Below the pieces are notes generated by a model. That model saw only the letters and a list, made by a program, of their open reading frames with translations. It did not search any database and was not told the DNA's origin. From the NCBI GenBank assembly GCA_022497145.1, contig MU385980.1, forward strand, positions 1 through 64,000: 64,000 bases of DNA, given 5' to 3'. Below, piece after piece: positions 34,994 through 45,281 of the stretch (position 1 is its first letter; each line of letters starts with the position of its first letter). This DNA comes from Rostrohypoxylon terebratum (taxonomy: Eukaryota; Ascomycota; Sordariomycetes; Xylariales; Hypoxylaceae). The position numbers were made by a program, and so were the translations under genes.

Positions 34994-37364
34994 GGCTTAC
35001 TTGTGGCTCCAAGTTCTGTGATGGGTGTCTTTTCGGTTGCAGCGGATCATGACTTGGCTCTTTTTCAACTCCGGTGTATGATAACGCAACACATCTGCGC
35101 GCATAATAAAAAAAACAGACCCCGTTGGCTTTGATGCTCTCCATTTAGTACCCTACCTGCCTACCTACATATTCTCAATTCGGAGACAACCGAACTTAGT
35201 ACATAGCGGCATTGCACATGTACGGGACCGCCGCTTGTCGGAGGAGGCTCTAGTGTGTGATCCGTCAATGTGTTCACACTAAGACCGAATGGTAATCTAC
35301 CTACCAGTCTAAGAATAATGCTTCGAAATGTGGCTGGTTATTAGCGCTTGGAATTCCCTCGGTTAGGGTGTGTGGGCGGTTTGGTCAGCCAGACGGTGTC
35401 CGAATTAGGAAACTCGTTGTAGAAAGGTCTGAGTCCCGTGGGCACGCCGGCGCAGTCCCCGGTGGCGTTTAGTTTCGCCCGTTATGCGTTACGTTACTTG
35501 GAAACTTGGAAACGAAGGAGCATTAAACAAGATCTGGGATGGAATCGCATCATTTTTAAACGTCTTAGTCATACGTCGTTTGCATGGATGGTGGTCGGCC
35601 GTTGCGGCTTTCTATCTTTCTGTAACTAGGGCCTTCGACCGGCCAGCCTGCCAGTTCGTTCAGGCCAATCTGATTTGTCCGTGCGTGCTGCGTTTCAACG
35701 TGCCTTAATAATAATATCGTGCTCGATTTGATAGGGGCGTCAAGACCCCGGTGCATGTAAAGCTTGTATTGTACGATGTAAGGTCGATGCGGCTACGGCT
35801 ATCTTCAGGCACTGACACCAGGCCTACTGCCGGCGCACTGCTCAAATAGGTAGGTAGTTTGCATGAAGTCATCGATAGGCCGAAGCATGCAATATCATTG
35901 CTGGCCGAATAGCATTGCGATCCGATGTTGAAAACGGCTCTATTGATTCTGCTGGTACCTACCTCCTCAGGTTACCGGTACGATATATCAGTAGGTAACC
36001 TAAGTAGGTAGGCATTTTGAAAGAGTAATGTCGATCTCTCGATAGAAAATTCCGATAGGAGGAAACCGAGGTGACTGGAGGTGACTGGGGGTTGCTGGGA
36101 TCGGCTGGGGGGGTTCCTAGGTTCGACGCATGAATTCTCTTAGATCCAATCAATGCGCAGCACAACGACGATCATATGTGGCGACGCTGGGGAATCAAGA
36201 GATAGATGGGCTGCCGTCATTTATTGTAGGGATCTAACTAAGACTGTATCCTGTCCTATCATAGACCTCGGATAGCTGGCGCCTTTCTTTCGTCCCCTGA
36301 ACCTCTCGGTCGGGAGATCTTTCACTTTTCGTCTTCTCGTCTGGACTCTGTTTACCTTTCTGCCTTTCTACTCTTACATACCTCTTTACCTATCACCTCT
36401 TGGGAATTTAGTAATTATTATTACTTGCCGGGATCTTCTACCACTAGCACGTGCTGCTAACGCATTTCTAGCGAAGACCCATATCAATTACCTCAGACTA
36501 AGCTAAGAAGCGCGAGATCTACAACGAATGACTTGAACCTATGATGTACTACTAAGACAATAATAATACTTGGTGGATAAACCCGAATTATCGTGACGCT
36601 GGCTGTGTGCTATGGCTACAATGCGTGGCCGGGAAACACATACGTCATTTTCTTTACCGAAAAAACACACGATACCATCGGGTCAGGCAGCCAAGATCCG
36701 GGGAAAGGCTTGGAAAGGCTTATTTTTTTCTAGAGTGCCAGCTGAGGTCTCACACCAAGACCATAAGGTTGCGCCGACAATGGTAGCAACGGCCGATGGT
36801 TCACGAGCTGAGAGACCAAGTGATACTGACGACCTGCCAAAAAGCGCCAAGTTTCAATGAATACTTAGTAGTACCTAGTAGCGAACGAGCCCTAATATCT
36901 CACACAGCCTAACCCCCCCACGGCATGTGGTAAGGTGGTGTGGCCAGTTATGGTGTAGGTTCCTATCTGAAACGCCACGGCAGCCCGAAGAGCCTAGTAA
37001 AGGTCAGTAGAAGACGGGTACATCCAGGTACGTCTACGGCATCAATAGCAGGGGATAATGCAGCTGTACGGCATGTCCAGCCGCGCTAAAGCACGCACGA
37101 GTCAGCCAAGTGCATGGCATGGCACCATAGTGCCATAACCCGCATTTCAACTTACTACTACGTAGAGACATGCCCAACGTGGTTGGTCTAAGATCTATTA
37201 GAGAAGCCTCCTGTAAGACATTGACGACAATTGGTGACCCATGCTGTCCCGTCCCCTTTCATCTCTCTATCTTTTCGTATCTGTCAAATCAACGCCTTCT
37301 CCAGCCTGGCCCCCGAATGCGTCTCTCACATGCTCCCGAGGGTGATCCCGAAGATCCATTATCG

Positions 37365-37389
37365 CTTCGGGGGGAAGCCCCCCCCGAAG
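37365..37389. repeat. GC-rich inverted repeat (hairpin)
   Basis: Perfect 10-bp arms CTTCGGGGGG and CCCCCCGAAG around a 5-nt loop, in otherwise unremarkable DNA. Confidence 0.75.
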
Positions 37390-37761
37390 GGAGGGTCAAG
37401 GCGAGGGAGAGAAAGATATGACATGATCGCAAGACTAGGTAAGTAATGTTCAAAGCTGCCAAAGGGAGTGAAAAAAACACAGCCATCTCACGATTCGTGT
37501 CAAGTGAAGACCGGGGGGAGTCCTACAGGTAGGTATGGGAATTATGCGTGACGGCAATGGAGAATTAGAAACATGGAGAGTTACCCTGAATGCCTTGAGG
37601 GGGGGTAACATGGCCCGCCCGTCGTTGGACGAAGAATTAAGCATATCAAAATCACGAACCAATCAGTGCGAAACTCAGGGCTAGTCGTTCTAATTTTGCT
37701 GGTTTAGATCTGCTTGCCAAGCCGCCGCGTCCCACGAACCAGAGAGCCCTGTCCGGCCTCT

Positions 37762-37780
37762 CCCCCCCCCCCCCCCCCCC
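37762..37780. repeat. Poly-C tract
   Basis: Nineteen consecutive C. The length is liable to sequencing error. Confidence 0.9.
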
Positions 37781-38118
37781 AATCATCCCCTTCGCACAGC
37801 CTGAGTCGATCAAGATGGGCTAAAGGCCGATTCGAAAGACGTGATTGATCTTCTCCGTATTACTCGCTATAGCATCTTTCCCGTAATGGCAGCTGTGGTC
37901 TCAGCGGTCCCAGTGGTCCTATGAAAAACCCACTTCGCACGGGGATAGCTCACGCTTCAATAAACATAACTGCCCTACTAAGTCTGTAAGTGCAGCTGCT
38001 TCGGTCGTCGATTGGGAGACTAGGAGATCAGCGGTCCCCTAGTCTAGTCCCCTGCTCCGGCCCCAAATCACCTACTCTTTCCGTCTTGTTCACGATCTCA
38101 ACCCTCTCCATCTTCACT

Positions 38119-38126
38119 TATAAATA
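38119..38126 (+). promoter_or_regulatory. Probable TATA box of the aspartic protease gene
   Basis: TATAAATA about 190 bp upstream of the start codon, in a CT-rich promoter typical of strongly expressed secreted fungal enzymes. Confidence 0.5.
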
Positions 38127-38310
38127 TCGGTTTGTCCATCCGACCCAGAGACAAACATTCTGCTCGATATCCCTCGACGCAAGGAGATCTAGAGCTGCCA
38201 ACACGGACAAGTCTCTTTGAACATATATAACACTCATTGTACTCTTCCTGTATCCATTCATTTTTGGAATTACTCCTCGTTCAGTAACTGTATATCTTTG
38301 CCTGTTCAAA

Positions 38311-39602
38311 ATGGTTGCTTCAGCTGGTAAACTCGCCCTTGCGGCCGCCATCGCCGGTCTTGCTACCGCCACTCCCACTCCTCCCAAGGCCAAGGTCGGC
38401 ACCTTCTCCGTCTCTCAGGTCAAGAACCCCAGCTTCAAGGCCCACGGTCCCGCTCAGCTAGCCAGGACCTACCTTAAGTACGGTGCTAAGCTACCTGAGG
38501 GTCTCGCTAAGACCGTTGCCGACTTCAAGGTCTCCCGCCGTGACAGCGGAAGCGCCAAGACCACTCCCGAGGAGAACGATATCCAGTACTTGACCCCTGT
38601 CTCCATCGGTACTCCGGCTCAGACCCTCAACTTGGACTTCGACTCCGGTTCTTCTGATCTCTGGGTCTTCAGCACTGAGCTACCCTCAAGCTCCGTCAAC
38701 GGACAAACTCAGTACGACCCCAGCAAGAGCAGCAGCGCTAAGAAGCTCAGCGGCGCTTCATGGCAAATCTCCTACGGTGACGGTAGCTCGTCCAGCGGTG
38801 ACGTCTACACTGACACCGTGACTGTTGGTGGCGTTACCTTCAAGTCCCAGGCCGTTGAAGCTGCCAAGACTGTTTCTTCGCAATTCCAGAGCGACACCAA
38901 CAACGATGGTCTCCTCGGTCTTGCCTTCAGCAGCATCAACACCGTGACCCCCACAGCTCAGAAGACTTTCTTCGACAACATTGCGTCTGACCTGGACGTC
39001 GCGGCCTGGACTGCCGACCTCAAGTACCACGAAGGTAGGATATTTCTGCCCCTGGGTTGGCGAATCCCGAATTTTGACCGAATTGCTAACATCGAAAAAT
39101 AGCTGGTACTTATGACTTCGGCGTCATCGACGACTCCAAGTACACTGGCGACATCACCTACACCGATGTCGACAACAGCCAGGGCTTCTGGAGCTTCACC
39201 TCCACCGGCTACGGCATTGGCAGCGGCAGCTTCAAGAGCACCAACTTTGACGGTATCGCCGACACCGGTACCACTCTTGCTCTCCTCCCCGACTCCATCG
39301 TGTCTGCCTACTACAAGCAGATCTCCGGTGCCGAGAACGACAGCTCTCAGGGTGGATACATCTTCCCCTGCTCTGCCACTCCCCCCGACTTTGTCTTCGG
39401 TGTCGAAGACGCCAAGATCACCATCCCCGGCGAGTACATCAACTACGCTGCCGTCGACGACACCAACTGCTTCGGAGGTATCCAGTCCGACTCTGACATC
39501 GGATTCTCCATCTTCGGTGACGTCGCTCTCAAGGCTGCCTTCGTCGTTTTCGACCAGTCTACCGGCAGCCCCCGTCTCGGCTGGGCTAGCAAGAGCACGT
39601 AA
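38311..39602 (+). CDS. Secreted pepsin-like aspartic protease (A1)
   Basis: Exons 38311-39034 and 39103-39602 give 407 aa; the 68-nt intron has a GCTAAC branch site. Residues 1-20 are a signal peptide, and a propeptide runs to about residue 78, ending in SRRD. The mature enzyme has two catalytic aspartates: Asp111 in DFDSGSSDLW and Asp295 in IADTGTTL. The flap reads SYGDGSSSSGDVYTD. The C-terminus IFGDVALKAAFVVFD...LGWA is typical of family A1. It most resembles endothiapepsin/aspergillopepsin-type extracellular acid proteases. The first motif has DSG rather than the commoner DTG, a conservative change. Codon choice is strongly C-ending, more so than neighbours, consistent with high expression. 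Confidence 0.97.
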
Positions 39603-40252
39603 ATAGTAAGCAACTAGTGTTGCCAAGGTATCTGGGCATGCGTCCGACATGCGCCGTTTATGATCTTACGACGGTCGTACGCAAGAAGTTGTGACACGGT
39701 CTTAGGAGGGGTGAACGGACGGACTGGAGGTTGGACCAAGGGGTGGAATCAGGGGCTGGTCTGGGATGACATATTATGCTTGTATATGATTGACGCTGCG
39801 TGATGCGTACACATTGTTATTTGATGTGGCGTTTGTATATCACTTTTTCTGGCGGTAATAAATTCAAATTCAACAATTCGTGTTTGCTACTTGAGACTTG
39901 AGTGACTCGATGGATCTTTGAAAGCGCCAAGCCTAGAGTAGGTGTGGCTGTAACAATTGGATTTCATGCTCAGAAGCATAAGAAAGCTGGTAGGTTAAGT
40001 ATTTCGAAGTCCCACGATGGCGCCCGGCGCCCGTCAGAGATGCTTAAAAGTGCCAACATGATAGTAGTACCTGGCGTTTGGTCACATTTGTATTAGAAGA
40101 TGGCAAAATATACTTTATACAAAGTGGGAAGTCACTTATGCTTGGACTATTTATCCTTTTACCCCTATCTTGGCAGTTATTGCATGGTGCGTTGGCCAGC
40201 TATAGTGTACAAACATGTACTTCTCGGGTAAGAATCTTTGAAGCTGAGTGTG

Positions 40253-40273
40253 CCTAGGACCTAGGACCTAGGT
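40253..40273. repeat. CCTAGGT-family array, 3 units
   Basis: Two CCTAGGA units and one CCTAGGT, contiguous. Confidence 0.85.
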
Positions 40274-40462
40274 ACTAGTTATAGTCCAGTCCCTTTATAC
40301 CTAGGTAGATTAATCGTGATGCCAACATCCAAGAGGAAGAAAAATGACTCCTTCTGTAGGCAACCCGTTGAGATCAATCCTGTCTATTAATCCTATCTTC
40401 TACTTATCCAAAGGTCATGAATTCATGAACATCATCTGCATCACAATACCTTGTACCTTGTA

Positions 40463-40497
40463 CCTAGGTCCTAGGTCCTAGGTCCTAGGTCCTAGGT
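40463..40497. repeat. CCTAGGT array, 5 perfect units
   Basis: Five exact tandem CCTAGGT units, the longest perfect array of this family in the window. Each unit contains the palindrome CCTAGG. Confidence 0.95.
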
Positions 40498-40539
40498 AAT
40501 ATTATTCCGCATGAGTCATCAAAAGACACTGAATAATCC

Positions 40540-42936
40540 CTATTTCTGCTCCCCACCAACGCAGATAATCCGCCCTTCGATTCTTGGTGCGATAGCTCTT
40601 GTCCAGTCAACCTCAAATTCGCCGTCCTTCAGTTCTTCTCCGAGGCCACTTTCTACATGGGCGATCCTCGCCCACTTTGCAAAGACTCTACGCATTATCT
40701 GCATCTCCTTGTCAATAGCCTCAATCTCAGGGATAGGCTCTTGCTTTTTGTCATAGCTCTTCTCGTTGTCTTCGTCATCGGACTCATCAGCTCGGACTAT
40801 CGACGACTTCCGTTCCCGGATTTTCTGAGGAGTCCAGTTATCCCAGCCCGACGCCTCCGCCGGCGTGCTCGGACTTGCGGGACTCGTGGTAGGGTCGTGG
40901 TGGGTATGACTCTCATTGACCTTGCTAGTAACATGGTTCCAATGCCGACCCACTAGAACATGTCAGTCCATGATATCTTCAGTACACCAGATGTCTCACG
41001 CGATGCAATATTGACTACTAAGCCTGTAGCTCTGCAAATTTTAGTCATGGATGTAGGAGATGTGGGTACTTACTGCTATTTCCCCAATATTTCCATTGTC
41101 CCATCACACGGAGAGACATGAAATACTGGCGAAGCATCATGGAGATCAATATTCCATTTTCTTCGGACACAATCTCCTCCGCCTTTCCACCTTCTTCTTC
41201 AATTAGGAGGCTGTCATACCCATCTTTCCCGCGGGCCATATAACCTCGCGTCACGAGGACATATTTTCTAGTCATGTCTATTGGCTCTCCGCCGATCGTC
41301 GCCGAAACTATGCGCGACCCGCTAGGCTTCTGACCGTCGAATTTGAAAGTGATGTTGGACACCTGCGGGAAACGTCCTTCAAGGGCCGGGTACTGGGATA
41401 GGCCATTTTCCAAGGCATCCCAGATGGCCTGACCGGTGACTTTGATCACCACAACCGGGTCTTCAAAGGGGAAGCAGTTCATCTATTCTAAGCGTTAGCT
41501 CCTGATTCAACATTCTTAAGGAGTCCCCGTAATAATAGGTAGGTGCCTATAATTAAACAGGGGGCGAGAAGGTTTCTTACGATATCCTTCAACAGAACAG
41601 GGCCGGGAGGGTAGACTTGGTCGCCTCGAACGGTACCTGATGCCATTATACTGCAATCTCCGGAGTAGTAATGGCGCATGATATCGCATACCCAATTCGC
41701 GATATTGCTTTCCCTGAGTCGGACGGTCCTAAACCTAGCATCTAGAGGTGCGGCCGTATAACCGACGGGCTTTTGAAGAGTTGCTTTTAGGCTCGCGGTC
41801 AACTTCTCGACCAATTCGGTAGTAGGACCATGCTCTGGGATAGCAGACGTGGTATCCCGCCGTGTAATGTCAATATCCCATCTACCCGAATTATCGGTCT
41901 TTCGCCTAGCTTCAAGGTAACTCAGCTGCTTGAAGTCGGTCCCCGACCGCAATACATGTGTTCCCTTGATGACGCTATGGCTATAGTAATGGTCATGACC
42001 TCCGAGGATTATATCAATAATACCGTCAGTCTGCTCAGCTAACTTATTGTCGTTCGGTTCTCGCATGTGAGTTAATGCGATGACAATGTCCGCTCCTTCA
42101 GCTCGCAGCTGCGGGACAAGCTCTTTAGCGGTCTGAGTGGCAGACTTGTAGATGAGATCAGGAGGTAGACTGTTAATGGTAGCAAGCCATTCTCGTTCAC
42201 CAAGTCCTATCAAACCAATCTTGATACCATTCGATGTGGTGATGAGGTGCGTCTTTTTGCAATTCCCTATGGGAACTGAGTCTCCCAAAGCTGGATCCAG
42301 AACATTCGCAATGAGCCATGGGAATTTGCACTTGGAGGATAGGTGTCTGAACTGACGGACCCCAAAATCAAGATCGTGGTTCTAATCGTAGCATATGTAA
42401 GTAGGTACTTGACTGGTGAATTCTTATTTGATACATACCCCTAAAGCAGCCGCATCTGTCCCTATGTTGTTCAGGAGGGGCACCATGTGATCACCTGCCA
42501 ATTCAGTCGATTAGCCTATAGCTCTATGGTTACTAGGGGTACCTTATACTCTCGTTCATGTCGAATGTCGGGAATAATAGATTAAACTAGTATATAAACG
42601 TAGATGGTATGAAATAATGCCGTGCGAAAGGAAATATTCATTTTGAGAATGTATGTATAGTATACCTTTAGTGACAGAACTCTCCAAGCTAGGGTTGAAA
42701 GCGTCCCCGGAAAATAGAGTGACCAACTTCGGTTGACCCTTGGATTTCGTATCTTCTTCATAGTGTTTGATGAGCGTCATGAATCGCGAGGCACCTCCTA
42801 CCGGTTCGCTGCTCGACTGGTCGACATGATAGACGTCATTATAGTGCACAATTCTTATGTCTGGAGGTCTGTCATGAGACCCAGAGCTGTAAGTTATGGA
42901 CTCATTAGGAGGCACTTCCGTCTTCTTATCCGGCAT
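40540..42936 (-). CDS. 5'-nucleotidase/UshA-type metallophosphoesterase
   Basis: Exons 42666-42936, 42439-42494, 41581-42381, 41074-41482 and 40540-40952 give 649 aa, all in phase. The metal-binding motifs of the family are present: HYNDVYH (from residue 31), SGDAF (76-80), GNHD (109-112), LTHMREPND (His214) and GGHDHYY (236 onward). The 5'-nucleotidase C-terminal substrate domain follows (MNCFPFEDPVVVIKVTG, TRGYMARGKDGYDSL). There is no signal peptide or GPI signal. Instead the protein ends in a ~135-residue charged, Ser/Asp/Glu-rich extension, so it is probably cytosolic. It should hydrolyse nucleotide or related phosphate esters; the exact substrate cannot be read from the sequence. An upstream in-frame Met at 43038 would add a poorly conserved His/Tyr-rich stretch; MPDKKTEVPP is preferred. 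Confidence 0.92.
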
Positions 42937-43683
42937 AGTGATCAGCGAAATGTACGATGATATGTAAAAGTATAAGGTGATTCCCTTCGAGAAACAATAA
43001 TAACGATGATGAGAATGATGATAGTAATAGGTGAACACGAAGATGTGAGATGAAGGCGGTAAGACAATAAACGTCGACTTCTATTCGATGATGATTTAGT
43101 GGAACTTGAGACCCGTCTGAACCCAACTAGGGAAGTCCCTGGTGCCCCTGGTGGCAGCGAGCCAATCGCTTGACACCTATTAGCCAAGGCACGCGACCTG
43201 AAATTCCAAGATTTCAGGGTCCATTTCGTTGTTTTCACCGGTTCAATCGCTAAAGCCCGCTACACCAATCCCACAAACGACGTGATTCGCAACAGTGTAG
43301 GTGTTACGAAGTCACAGCACTGATGTCAGCCGTCACACTTAATTCATGAGAATATTTTTTTTTTGAAAAAAGAAGGAAAAATTGGGTCTGATATTTTCTC
43401 CTTCGGTTCTACCCAGAGGTGTCAGCAAAACATCCAGACGTACACGCCAGCCAGCTCAATCATGACAGCCCTATGTGCAATATGTTCAAAATATTTTTCA
43501 ATCGTTGAGTATCCAACCCTCACTTTTTTCCCCGCTCCAAATCCAAACTTGCATGTTGAATACGCATTTCAGATACTCGCTTGCGCGATGTATAAACACA
43601 TTAATTTAGCATCCAGAACTCTTTACTTGGGGCCTGCGAAAATGACGCTGGCGCCGCAATGACCATACTCTCGCAATTGTCAT
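42937..43683. other. Promoter region of the phosphoesterase gene
   Basis: No gene supported. Short ORFs at 42942-43238 and 43363-43662 are not convincing. A T-run lies at about 43352. Confidence 0.5.
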
Positions 43684-45281
43684 CTAAGGCTCTCCGGGCC
43701 AGATTGAGTTTGCGATTTCTCTCACAAGCTTGAGCTTCGCGACCATGTCATTGTGAGTTACGGCGTTGCCAAGATGATGGCTCGCAAATCCGCATTGAGG
43801 ACTCACACCGAGTCGCTTGAGAGCTTCCTCGCGCGTCTGACCAGCACCGTTGGCGATTATATCAGCAGCTTGGAAGACTCTGTTGCGTGTCTCCTCAACG
43901 TCCTCGAGTTGAGGAAATTTGCTAGTAATGACACCTAGGATGACATTCTTGTGGGCGGGTAATTCCTTGAGCGGCTCGAAGTTGCCTGCCCGTTCCGTGT
44001 CGTACTCAAGAAAGTATGTGTCGGCGTCGATGTTGTTGAAGAGTTTGGTAGCAATCCGATCATATCCACCTTCTGAGAAATGCCTGCTATTGGCGAAGTT
44101 TCCTCGGCAAAGATGGATCCCCAAGTGCATATCAGTTGGCCGCGACGAAACACAGTCGTTGTACAGCTTGATGTACGAGTCAAGGAGGGCATCGGAATCC
44201 TCGCCATCTGCCTTGAACCCGGCAAGCATCTTCTCATCGCAGAAGTCTGCGATCGCGACCTTGGTCAGCGTCTGGCCCCTCAGTGTGGGCTCTGCAGACT
44301 CGGTAAAGCCATGAACCCTACGGGTATCACTCACAAGCTAAATTCGGGTCATCAATAGTGACATTTCGGCATCCATTATCGTACAGAAGTTGCAATTCCT
44401 ACAGTAGTTATAATTAGCGACAATTTCGTATTTTGATGATGGGAGGAAGGGCATATTAGAAGGTAGGTTGGGAAAGTCGTTGAGAGGATTGACTTACTGT
44501 TTGGTAGGCTTTAGCAATATCGGCAAAATACTCGGCGTCGTTAGCATACACCTCCTGTGGGTATGCTCTTCCCTTCTTGTATCTTAAATGATACCTATCA
44601 TTTGAACGTTTAGCGTGCCCGGTAATGACAATGCTACGGGTCACAGCATCGATGAATTCCACACAGAGGCTTTACTTACCATTCGGGGGCGGCCAGGGTT
44701 ATCTTCAACTCCTTCACCTTATCTGCGGGAACCAAATTCTTAAGGTAGTTCCAGTCGGATAGGTACGCACTCCCGGCGTGCTTGATCTTGCCAACACATA
44801 CGATCGTTTCACCCGGCTTATGACCCGTCTCGGCTGAGAGATATAAGTTGTTAGCCCAGCGCTCTCGACCAACAACCTCAACTACCTAGGACCTAGGACC
44901 TAGGACCTAGGTACCTAGTAATATCCTCCATCAAAGAAGACTCGACTCACTGAACGCAGCGATATCCGGCACGTACATCCGGAAAATATCCCAACTGGGG
45001 TTCTGGATCTCCTCGAATCCGTCGAGGTTAGGGAAGAAGGTTCCCCAGAACTGATGACGGCGGTACTCGCCGTCATTGATAGCATGGAATCCAAGATCCA
45101 ACTGAAGCTTAACTATGTCATTGATGGCCTTGTCTTCGAGAGCGTGAAGCTCGGCATCTTTAACAATATCGACCGCCTTCTTATCATCAAGCTGGATGCG
45201 CTTCTCGACTAGCTCTTTCGGACGGAGTAAACTTCCCAAGTGCTCGGCACGGAATGGTGGTCTTTGTTTGTTGACCGGCAT
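43684..45281 (-). CDS. MetE C-terminal-like (cobalamin-independent methionine synthase family) protein
   Basis: Exons 44951-45281, 44680-44833, 44498-44594, 44335-44398 and 43684-44246 give 402 aa, all in phase. The fold is that of the MetE C-terminal barrel: RAEHLGSLLRP at the start, DGEYRRHQFW, VTIDDPNLAYFCDE, GIHLCRGN, YFLEYDTERAG and SPQCGFASHH. His and Cys of HLC, the Glu of FLEYD and the Cys of PQCG sit where zinc ligands lie in MetE. It lacks the N-terminal half of true MetE (about 760 aa), as do many stand-alone fungal homologues. These may transfer methyl groups from simple donors or act in an unknown thiol-methylation step. The first intron (44834-44950) carries a four-unit CCTAGGA/CCTAGGT array. 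An upstream Met at 45308 only adds MIVIDIDID. Confidence 0.92.
44885..44912. repeat. CCTAGGT-family array inside an intron, 4 units
   Basis: Three CCTAGGA units plus CCTAGGT, entirely within intron 1 of the MetE-like gene. Confidence 0.9.

Larger units (their letters stand above)
32275..38310. other. Six-kilobase gene-poor region
   Basis: No convincing gene on either strand. It contains an ATGTAGGT microsatellite (32399-32459), CCTAGGT arrays near 34082-34096 and 34940-34993, a GC hairpin (37365-37389) and a 19-C tract (37762-37780). The 33-34.6 kb part is very AT-rich; 35-38 kb is less so. Short ORFs at 34212, 35438, 36612, 37170 and 37450 have no recognisable similarity. It could be degenerate repeat or RIP-altered DNA. 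Confidence 0.5.
39603..40539. other. Convergent 3' spacer with CCTAGGT arrays
   Basis: Lies between the 3' ends of the aspartic protease and 5'-nucleotidase genes. Holds arrays at 40253-40273 and 40463-40497; no gene is supported. Confidence 0.6.

Noticed and set aside
35346..35483. Minus-strand 46-codon open stretch with coding-like composition
   Set aside because: No start codon, no recognisable family and no flanking exon found; at most a relic.
36612..36860. 82-codon plus-strand ORF
   Set aside because: No similarity or gene context; flanked by non-coding sequence.
40463..40497. CCTAGGT arrays as a CRISPR array or telomere repeat
   Set aside because: There are no spacers between repeats, the organism is eukaryotic, and the unit differs from the TTAGGG telomere repeat.
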